Shown: piece after piece, positions 1 to 5,629 of the stretch
How positions within the stretch are numbered: position 1 is the stretch's first letter
Layout of the letters: each line of letters opens with the position of its first letter
Source: Desulfotignum sp.
Lineage (GTDB): Bacteria; Desulfobacterota; Desulfobacteria; Desulfobacterales; Desulfobacteraceae
NCBI GenBank assembly: GCA_021737695.1
Contig: JAIPDL010000016.1
Coordinates: forward strand, 1 to 54,305
DNA length: 54,305 bases
Reading direction: 5' to 3'
Translations under genes and position numbers: made by a program
Notes under the pieces: generated by a model
Seen by the model: the letters and a program-made list of their open reading frames with translations, nothing else
Told to the model about the DNA's origin: nothing
Database searches by the model: none

Positions 1-1434
1 GAGCGGGGTTGATATTTTCCCCCAATGCGAGCATTTATTACAGTATTTGCCGCTTATTTGCTGTTTGATCGTTTCGCACAAAAATGGACCTGGGCCGGTC
101 AAGGCATGTTCAATTTTTGATTCAGTTTCGCCATAACGATAAGCCGGGTGTGGCTCGGAATATTTGTGGGCCAGCGGCCTGCCGTCCTTGCACCTGGAAA
201 TGATTGTCAGAAATGCGTACCAATCCGGCTCCGGCAATGTCTCTGCATCATCGCAGCAGTGTTTAATGAATGCACATCCGTTTTTAATCCGGGAAAAAAC
301 CACTTTGGCCTCCCCTTCGTGGAAAGGCTGAAAGGTGTCACAGCCTTCCCGCTTGGGTTTCTCCTGTTTGACATCCCACTCTTGAACAAAGACATCCACC
401 TCATCGGGTGACATCCGTTTAAGATTTTTCAGCGTGTCCCACTGGTCAGGATACGGATCTTTGAAGTCGGTGGCCGGGTCTAAAAATAAGGTATGGCCAC
501 GCATCCCGGCACCGCCTTGAAATGGCAATGAGATAAGATTTCCAAAACCTTTGCCGGACAGCTTGTTTTGATTCGGGAATAGCCGGTCAAATGTGGAAAC
601 GGTGTCACCCTCTTTAGTGACACCTGCCTCCTGGAGCAAAGCAAACGACATGCCCCGCGCTTTCCATGCCTCAACCGGACCACTGAAAAATATATACACA
701 TGGTATCCATCCCCGGATTTTGAGCGCAAAACATAAGCCGGAATTTCGTGGACCTCGCAGACATCCAGAAACGCCTGGACCTCTTCCCAGGGGTCGGGGT
801 CCTCCGGTTTGTGCCTGTCAAAATCAGCGGCAACAAAGCAGCATGTGTTATCCTTTAAAAGAGGATATACGCCCAGGAGGTAATCTCTGGCACCATTTAT
901 ATGTTTTTCTATCAAGTCATCAGATAACGGTATGTAGTCTGCATTTTTACATTTGGCACATCCACCACGGCTCTTTTTTTTCAGATTACACAGGTCCGGG
1001 TTCCACTTGTTGCTGCAAAGCGGAGAATACCCGCCCTTACCGTCGCCGCGCTTTGATTTCCAATAGACTGGCACAACATCATCTCGACCCTTGAAGACCG
1101 AGCGATACAGGGCAATATTCTCGGGAGTCAGACTCTCTTGAATCCCCTGAAAACCTGTCGCTTTGCCCCGGTAGTCAGGGCTGTTTTTTAGGTCTTGGAT
1201 GGCCATATTAGTCATGCCGCCCCCCTTCTCCGCCAGTACCAGCAGGCGATCCAGAAAACGGCTTTTCCGGTCGGTGTATCGGGTACTGGTGACAATGGCC
1301 GCGATCCAGGGCAGCGCGATTTTTACGAGTTGACGAAGGTGCCACGCTGTAGTATTATTCTGATTGAAAGTAACGCTTTTCTGGCCCGGTCCGCCGTCCC
1401 CTTCGGTTGGCCGGGTCGCTTTTTTTGGGGTCAT
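1..1434 (-). CDS. TOTE-like AEP primase with N-terminal TTAW module (partial)
   Basis: The frame is open from an ATG at 1434 to the window edge (478 codons, C-terminus missing). Residues 1-73 form a small module with the motif TTAWHLRQLVKIALPWIA; residues 74 onward look like the archaeo-eukaryotic primases of TOTE-type conflict systems and phage elements. Seen there: a Cys cluster (C140, C149, C159, C162), a metal motif ADFD near 204-206, SGDGYHV near 240-246, DRLFPNQNKLSGKGFGN near 283, and a later Cys pair (C465, C468). Likely role: element replication primase or primase-polymerase. An alternative start at ATG 1215, behind a GGAGAAGG-like site, would leave the module off. The gene starts 2 nt after alpA. 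Any helicase domain would lie outside the window. Confidence 0.75.
   Translation of the reverse strand, partial: MTPKKATRPTEGDGGPGQKSVTFNQNNTTAWHLRQLVKIALPWIAAIVTSTRYTDRKSRFLDRLLVLAEKGGGMTNMAIQDLKNSPDYRGKATGFQGIQESLTPENIALYRSVFKGRDDVVPVYWKSKRGDGKGGYSPLCSNKWNPDLCNLKKKSRGGCAKCKNADYIPLSDDLIEKHINGARDYLLGVYPLLKDNTCCFVAADFDRHKPEDPDPWEEVQAFLDVCEVHEIPAYVLRSKSGDGYHVYIFFSGPVEAWKARGMSFALLQEAGVTKEGDTVSTFDRLFPNQNKLSGKGFGNLISLPFQGGAGMRGHTLFLDPATDFKDPYPDQWDTLKNLKRMSPDEVDVFVQEWDVKQEKPKREGCDTFQPFHEGEAKVVFSRIKNGCAFIKHCCDDAETLPEPDWYAFLTIISRCKDGRPLAHKYSEPHPAYRYGETESKIEHALTGPGPFLCETIKQQISGKYCNKCSHWGKISTPL
1299..1338 (-). repeat. 40-bp exact repeat shared with element 2
   Basis: The reverse complement of these 40 bases is identical to 20729-20768. 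Both lie in the TTAW module coding sequence, where similarity continues more weakly on either side. The two copies are inverted relative to each other in the window, about 19.4 kb apart. Confidence 0.9.
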
Positions 1435-1436
1435 GG

Positions 1437-1628
1437 CTACGCCTTTGACGTGTTTTGTCTTATCCGGGATTCAATAAATTTTTCAAGGTCAGAAATGCGA
1501 TAACGTACGGCTCGCCCCAGCTTGACAAATGCAGGGCCGCCGCCTCTTGTCGCCCAAGCTTCAAGGGTAGATCGTTTGACGTTCAAATACTCTGCCGCTT
1601 GCTGTCTTTTTAAGAATTGTGACTCCAT
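1437..1628 (-). CDS. AlpA-like HTH / excisionase family protein
   Basis: A 63-aa protein beginning MESQFLKRQQAAEYLNVKRS, the classic MerR-like winged-helix start of AlpA and Xis factors (HTH_17 family): xxAAEYLNVKRSTLxxW then a wing with FVKLGRAVRYRISDLEKFI. Such proteins direct excision by bending DNA at the arms or activate element genes. It sits between the unknown 334-aa gene and the primase; its stop lies 2 nt before the primase start, so the two are probably co-transcribed and coupled. An AAGGGG site precedes the start. Family assignment is firm; whether it acts as excisionase or transcription factor is not shown. Confidence 0.85.
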   Translation of the reverse strand: MESQFLKRQQAAEYLNVKRSTLEAWATRGGGPAFVKLGRAVRYRISDLEKFIESRIRQNTSKA

Positions 1629-1889
1629 GCAAAACCCCTTTCTTTTTGATTGTCTAATACCTGATTGTATATAACGGTAAATATTAAATCAAGCGAAAAA
1701 CGATATAAAAACAGTGGTTTGTTTTCGGTAATATCGATTATTTTTAAATTAAGCGAAAAATTTTAATTATTGCTTATAAAAAAATTCGGCTTGCGAGTTT
1801 ATGCAGGTAGGTTAGGGTAGAGTGGGGGTGGAGTAATATCCACTTGTTACGGCAAAATATCAGAACAAGTGGATGGATGAAGCGAATGA
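1629..1889. promoter_or_regulatory. AT-rich control region with hairpin and direct repeats
   Basis: A gap of 261 bases upstream of alpA. It holds a perfect 11-bp inverted repeat ATCCACTTGTT (1838-1848) and AACAAGTGGAT (1864-1874) with a 15-base loop, just downstream of the 334-aa gene, perhaps a weak terminator without a U-run or an operator. Two copies of AATYAAGCGAAAAA (about 1687 and 1747) lie about 60 bp apart in very AT-rich DNA, where the alpA promoter is expected. Regulatory roles are inference. Confidence 0.5.
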
Positions 1890-2894
1890 TTATTGAGATT
1901 TTGCTATTTCATCAATACGGTGACGTGCCCGGCAGCGATCTGAACAAAATTTCTTGGAGCCTCTCCGGTGAATAACGGTAAATGCTCCGCAGTATTCACA
2001 AAATTTGAAATAATCCTGGCCGCCGGTCAATAAAAAATCAAACAATATTCTTGAAACTGCCGCCTCCCAAGGGAAAACAGATGGTGTCATAGCACAGGAC
2101 TTTGATAGTGCATAATCCCCAGAAAAAACCACGAGCCTTTCAACATTATCGGTTTTCACTAAAAGTTTTTCAGTCAAGCAGTTATATGAATGGTGCAGGT
2201 ACACGGGTAGTATTTTAAAGTGCTGCCTATCGTTTTCTATTTTGGCCGCAAATGTTTTTTTCCACGATTCAGAAGAGTTAAGCACTTCATGGAGAATTGA
2301 TTCCGCCTCACTTTTAATTTGAATTGCGTGAGATACTATACTTAGGCAATGGACAGCCCATTTATAATAATCACCATCGAAATTATAGTAGTCTCCCTCC
2401 CGGGTGGTGGGTTCATATTGAAACACAGTTTTTTTGATTTCTTCGAAAATCTCTTTTCCTTCAGGGTAGGGGTCGCTGTGGTAAAGGTCGTCAAAAACTG
2501 GATCTTCTTCAACAATGAGCTTTCCCTCTTCAGCAGTGTGCTTTCCATCTTCAACAGTATGCTTTCCATCTTCAGCAGTGTGCTTTACATCTTCAACAAT
2601 GAGCTTTTTATCTTCAGCAGTGTTCTTGTCAATAGTATCCTTAACCCTGTCGATTAAATTGCCTATATGTTTAACAAAAAAATTTTTATATTTTTCGGCC
2701 TGGAGGTCAGGCTTATCCATCAATTCAAAAACTCGCAATGTAACATCATTTCTGGATAACTTAAAATCAACATTGTAAAGTTTAATAAAACTTTGTGCTA
2801 ATTTACGGTGTCCTTTGGCTGTGACTCCGGCGCTCAAATATCCCTGCAACCATTGCCCCAATTTCAACATTCTATCGCGGTCGGTATCTGCCAT
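1890..2894 (-). CDS. Unknown element protein with 7-residue repeats and zinc-finger tail
   Basis: A 334-aa protein I do not recognise as a whole. The N-terminal ~100 residues are charged and helical. Residues ~90-130 are a low-complexity array of about six 7-residue units of the type VEDGKHT, encoded by a 21-bp tandem repeat. The C-terminus carries a likely zinc ribbon (CEYCGAF then KKFCSDRCRARHR, four Cys), like the tails of CGNR-type proteins. Strong AAGGAGG upstream of the ATG. It lies between integrase and alpA, the place where element 2 carries a different gene with a Cys cluster, so a regulatory or element-specific DNA-binding role is plausible but unproven. Confidence 0.75.
   Translation of the reverse strand: MADTDRDRMLKLGQWLQGYLSAGVTAKGHRKLAQSFIKLYNVDFKLSRNDVTLRVFELMDKPDLQAEKYKNFFVKHIGNLIDRVKDTIDKNTAEDKKLIVEDVKHTAEDGKHTVEDGKHTAEEGKLIVEEDPVFDDLYHSDPYPEGKEIFEEIKKTVFQYEPTTREGDYYNFDGDYYKWAVHCLSIVSHAIQIKSEAESILHEVLNSSESWKKTFAAKIENDRQHFKILPVYLHHSYNCLTEKLLVKTDNVERLVVFSGDYALSKSCAMTPSVFPWEAAVSRILFDFLLTGGQDYFKFCEYCGAFTVIHRRGSKKFCSDRCRARHRIDEIAKSQ
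2506..2631. repeat. 21-bp tandem repeat, six units
   Basis: Six consecutive 21-bp units (start positions 2506, 2527, 2548, 2569, 2590, 2611) in frame inside the 334-aa gene. Plus-strand unit consensus is TCTTCARCARTRWGCTTT plus three variable bases. Units alternate between AAC and AGC forms, giving a 42-bp higher-order period, which suggests growth by duplication of pairs. Confidence 0.9.
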
Positions 2895-2941
2895 TTATGC
2901 CTCCTTTATATTTCTGTATTCAAGTCTCAATTCAAGCAACA

Positions 2942-4171
2942 TCAGCCCATCTGCCTTTTGGAATTGATATCAACAATTTTCGATTTATATTCTTTGGCCT
3001 TGAGCTCCAACCATGAACCGATGGCCTGTATGGACGGCCTCAGATATTCCAGGTCTTGTTTTTCAGTGTATGCCTGTATGGTGACATCATTGCTGATTTT
3101 ATGATTCATCAATAGCTTTGTGCGCCACAACTCCACATCCAGCTCCGCAGCAATGGCCCGGAACGTTCGCCGCAGGTCATGGGGTGACAGTTCAATGTCC
3201 AGATCCGTTGCCAGCTGGTCAGTAATATACCGACCCGGCCCGATATGGCCGGTTTTTGACTTCTCAGAACAAAAAACATGGGGATTGTTTTCAACTCTGA
3301 ATCTATTTTCCAGCAGGTCCGCCGCCTGGGTACTCAATGGCAGGGTGACATCATTCTTGTTTTTTGGATCTTCAATGAACCATGATTTATTTTCCAGATC
3401 CACATTATCCCATTTCAATTTCTGAACCTCACCCCACCTGCACCCGGTCAGCAAACAAAACTTGACGGCATCCGCCATTGAATGCCCGGCAATGCCCAAA
3501 GTCGGATCTGCCTTTATTGCTTCCAGTTTGCACCATGCCTGCCCCACATCGGCAATGGATATTTTCCTGTTTTTCGGCTTGATATTGTTCCAGACTTTGG
3601 CCCCAGACAATATCTGAACCGGATTTTCTATTATCACTGGCCGGTAAACCTCGATTGCATAATTGAGAAGTGCCCGCAGGATTCTAAACGCCTGGTTCGC
3701 TTGTGCCGGGCTTTCCTTGGATCTTTTTCTGAACAGCATCAGGCAATCATCCCTTGAAATATCGGCAATGGGTTTTTTGGTCCAGTCTCCAAAAACACCT
3801 TTCATGTGCTTATGGATATCCCGGATACTGTTCTGTTTCAGGGTCCGGTCCTTTATATAGCTTTCCACCACTTCATCCAGAGTGATAGCTGCCGCTTTTG
3901 CCGCCGCCTTTTCCTGAACCGGGTCAATACCATTGCCCATGTCCCTCAGCTGCTCACGGGCATTTTTCCGGGCTTCATCAGCGGTGAATTTGTCAGACCG
4001 GCCTATGGTCATGCGCCGGGTTTTCCCGTTTGCCCTTGACTGGACAAAATAAGACTTTGCCCCCGGAGTCAATCTGACTCCAAATCCTTTCAGTTCGTCA
4101 TCCCAAACAAACATTTGACCCTTGGCCGGTAGCTCCAATTTATCAACCATCTTTTTTGTGATTTTTGGCAT
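2942..4171 (-). CDS. int: Tyrosine integrase of element 1 (P4-type)
   Basis: A 409-aa phage integrase with the P4/DUF4102-style N-terminal arm-binding domain (GFGVRLTPGAKSYFVQ and TIGRSDKFTADEAR), a SAM-like core-binding domain (~105-190) and a catalytic domain. Active-site residues are visible: Arg in TGCRWGEVQ (~241), HDLRR (~330), a His in LLMNHK and the tyrosine nucleophile in QAYTEKQ (~367). It reads leftward from the att end and starts next to repeated TGTGTAAGCA sites. It should catalyse insertion into the 3' half of tRNA-Phe. Length and motifs are normal, so it is probably functional. Confidence 0.95.
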   Translation of the reverse strand: MPKITKKMVDKLELPAKGQMFVWDDELKGFGVRLTPGAKSYFVQSRANGKTRRMTIGRSDKFTADEARKNAREQLRDMGNGIDPVQEKAAAKAAAITLDEVVESYIKDRTLKQNSIRDIHKHMKGVFGDWTKKPIADISRDDCLMLFRKRSKESPAQANQAFRILRALLNYAIEVYRPVIIENPVQILSGAKVWNNIKPKNRKISIADVGQAWCKLEAIKADPTLGIAGHSMADAVKFCLLTGCRWGEVQKLKWDNVDLENKSWFIEDPKNKNDVTLPLSTQAADLLENRFRVENNPHVFCSEKSKTGHIGPGRYITDQLATDLDIELSPHDLRRTFRAIAAELDVELWRTKLLMNHKISNDVTIQAYTEKQDLEYLRPSIQAIGSWLELKAKEYKSKIVDINSKRQMG

Positions 4172-4329
4172 TGTGTAAGCACCCCCCGGAAAGTTGTGTA
4201 AGCACTATGTAAGCAGCAAATTTCAAATTACATATTAAATCATAGGATTAAAATAGACTGAAAGCCCTTTAAAGTCAAGAAACATATTGCTTACACAAAT
4301 TTTATCAAACACCACAAAACACCACAATC
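4171..4329. promoter_or_regulatory. Integrase arm-site / int promoter region
   Basis: Between int and the tRNA-Phe fragment: TTGTGTAAGCAC at 4171-4182 and 4194-4205, a related TATGTAAGCAG at 4206-4216, and an inverted TTGCTTACACAA at 4287-4298. Next to the core is a second repeat, AACACCACAA twice in tandem (4309-4329). The spacing and symmetry fit arm-type binding sites for integrase or the AlpA factor; the region must also contain the int promoter, so autoregulation is likely. Confidence 0.6.
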
Positions 4330-4331
4330 AA

Positions 4332-4379
4332 GAACTGAAAATCCCCGTGTCAGCAGTTCGATTCTGTTCCTGGGCACCA
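4332..4379 (+). other. tRNA-Phe 3' fragment, attachment site of element 1
   Basis: The 3' half of a tRNA-Phe: anticodon loop CTGAAAA (anticodon GAA), the 3' anticodon stem, a T arm with TTCGATT, acceptor strand CCTGGGC, discriminator A and encoded CCA ending at 4379. The 5' half is absent; the sequence upstream is the integrase arm region. This is the duplicated att core left by integration, followed by the original terminator of the tRNA gene. Confidence 0.9.
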
Positions 4380-4385
4380 TATTTT

Positions 4386-4424
4386 AAAGGGCGTTCAACG
4401 ATATTCGTTGAACGCCCTTTTTGT
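4386..4424 (+). terminator. Terminator of the original tRNA-Phe gene
   Basis: Perfect 15-bp stem AAAGGGCGTTCAACG / CGTTGAACGCCCTTT (4386-4400, 4406-4420), 5-base loop, followed by TTGTTTT. It lies seven bases after the tRNA CCA end and marks resumption of chromosomal sequence. Confidence 0.9.
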
Positions 4425-4585
4425 TTTGTATGCATAAAGCCCAAAACCTCGTTCCATATCCGGTCCCCACATAAATTCATCAAGAGATACGCAGATTTTC
4501 CCTTGCCAAACACCCGATTTATAAATATAGTAATGGATTAGCAAAAAATACAAAAAAACCCGTTGAAAAGGGAAGGAGATATATC

Positions 4586-5008
4586 ATGGCTAAAATTTTT
4601 TATTCAGGAAACAGAGAGGCGAAACTCCTTTCCAAAATTGAATCATCCAAGGAAAGAGAGCGGATCAAAACCCTGAATTCGATCCGGGACAATATCGAAT
4701 ATTTTGCCAACAAAGTGGCCATGAAACTCATCGAAAGCGGGCTCATTGAAACCGTGAGCAAATCCGCCATCGAAAATCAGATCATCCGCTGCTTGGACAC
4801 ATTGATCAAGTCGGAGGATTTTGACATCGATTACACAGTCGCCCCGTTCCGCACCCTGGTTGCCAACCCCAATATTGCCAGCCTGTATCTGACCGCATTT
4901 GTGGTGGAAAAACTGATCGATCACAAGGATGTGATCGATGTTTACGGCAGTGATGAGGATATTTACTACTGCATCCACAACCAATTGACACATCTGATGG
5001 CGGAATAG
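4586..5008 (+). CDS. Conserved hypothetical protein, 140 aa
   Basis: A soluble, mostly helical 140-aa protein preceded by a good AAGGAGAT site. There is no signal peptide, membrane segment or recognisable motif. The N-terminus is rich in Lys, Arg and Glu (KIESSKERERIKTLNSI), the rest alternates helices and short hydrophobic strands. It is the first chromosomal gene after the tRNA-Phe insertion, stands alone on the plus strand, and converges with ydbL across a long hairpin. Start, length and codon use look genuine; function unknown. Confidence 0.75.
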   Translation: MAKIFYSGNREAKLLSKIESSKERERIKTLNSIRDNIEYFANKVAMKLIESGLIETVSKSAIENQIIRCLDTLIKSEDFDIDYTVAPFRTLVANPNIASLYLTAFVVEKLIDHKDVIDVYGSDEDIYYCIHNQLTHLMAE

Positions 5009-5024
5009 CCTTCCGCCATCAGAT
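4992..5024. terminator. 14-bp perfect hairpin between convergent genes
   Basis: ATCTGATGGCGGAA (4992-5005) and TTCCGCCATCAGAT (5011-5024) form a perfect 14-bp stem around a 5-base loop containing the stop codon of the 140-aa gene. No U-run follows on either strand, so it is a structural barrier or Rho-dependent 3' end rather than a classic terminator. Confidence 0.6.
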
Positions 5025-5032
5025 CGACCCGG

Positions 5033-5404
5033 TTATTTCTGGACCCAGGCGCCGTCCGGCATCTGGACATACGTGCCCGGTGCGGCCCGTTCTATCAGTT
5101 GCAGGGCCCGGTTCTTTTCCACAACCGAAAGTGACGTGTTCTGTTGTTTGGCAATATGGGCATACACGGTTTTCCGGTCCTGGTTCTCCTGGGCGATCAG
5201 GGCTTCACGGGTTTTGACATTGCCCACGAAATCTAAGTATCCCCGGTTGTTTTCACCCACAATTCCCTGGGTTTTCAATTCCACAATCACGGGCAGCCGT
5301 TCTTTCATCCGCTCTTTGATTCCCTGGGCCGGCACTGAGCCGGCAATTGTCAACACGGCTGCAATGCCTATAATCATCCATAGGGTCCATAGTTTAATTC
5401 TCAT
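5033..5404 (-). CDS. ydbL: YdbL family periplasmic protein (DUF1318)
   Basis: About 123 aa from the ATG at 5404. A signal peptide (MRIKLWTLWMIIGIAAVLTI, cleavage near VPAQG) leads a periplasmic domain with the family hallmarks: an early GIKERMKERLPVI helix, GIVGENNRGYLDFV, and a late QNTSLSVVEKNRA then APGTYVQMPDGAWV. In Escherichia coli ydbL is encoded with ynbE and ydbH, which build an intermembrane lipid-transfer bridge; YdbL is thought to help or regulate that assembly. The start overlaps the end of ynbE by 11 nt. An upstream in-frame start (5467) would hide the signal peptide and is less likely. Confidence 0.9.
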   Translation of the reverse strand: MRIKLWTLWMIIGIAAVLTIAGSVPAQGIKERMKERLPVIVELKTQGIVGENNRGYLDFVGNVKTREALIAQENQDRKTVYAHIAKQQNTSLSVVEKNRALQLIERAAPGTYVQMPDGAWVQK

Positions 5405-5621
5405 TTTGCTTCTCCAGTTCTTCAATAATTTCGTCTTCCTGGGCATCAATATCACTGAAAAAATCATCCAATGCCTTCTGTACCTTGATATTCACATCAA
5501 TGGTGATATGAATGGGTTTAACCTCCAGGGGTTTGACATCCACTTCATGGCGGGTCTGACACCCGCCGAACATCATAACCATCCATACCAGTAAAATGAA
5601 ACGGGGTATCAGGGTCATCAT
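5394..5621 (-). CDS. ynbE: YnbE-like outer-membrane lipoprotein
   Basis: A 75-aa lipoprotein with a hydrophobic leader ending in a lipobox MFGGC, followed by short beta-like segments (HEVDVKPLEVKPIHITIDVN) and an acidic tail. Size, lipobox and position between ydbH and ydbL match YnbE, which in E. coli stacks on the C-terminal end of YdbH to complete the bridge to the outer membrane. The strand-forming PIHITIDVNIKV segment fits that docking role. It follows ydbH after 8 nt and overlaps ydbL. Confidence 0.85.
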   Translation of the reverse strand: MMTLIPRFILLVWMVMMFGGCQTRHEVDVKPLEVKPIHITIDVNIKVQKALDDFFSDIDAQEDEIIEELEKQNEN

Positions 5622-5629
5622 CTCTCCTT

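Larger units (their letters stand above)
1..4379. mobile_element. Integrative element 1 (partial), in tRNA-Phe
   Basis: Right-hand part of a tRNA-targeted integrative element; it continues past the left edge. Visible genes, all leftward from the att end, are a tyrosine integrase, a 334-aa unknown protein, an AlpA-like factor and a primase. The right boundary is a 3' half of tRNA-Phe (4332-4379) followed by a chromosomal terminator. An intact tRNA-Phe should therefore lie at the left end outside the window. The gene order matches element 2 (18035-25619). No capsid, tail or transfer gene is visible here, so phage, satellite or mobilisable element cannot be told apart. Confidence 0.85.

Noticed and set aside
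535..540. Possible frameshift in the primase near 540
   Set aside because: Re-reading the bases gave an intact frame, with GNLISLPFQGGAGMRG continuing without a break.
480..836. A 118-codon minus-strand frame inside the primase
   Set aside because: It is another frame of the primase reading frame, which is open and carries Cys and DFD motifs throughout.
2506..2631. 21-bp repeats taken as a CRISPR array
   Set aside because: Units are directly adjacent, with no spacers, and stay in frame in a coding sequence.
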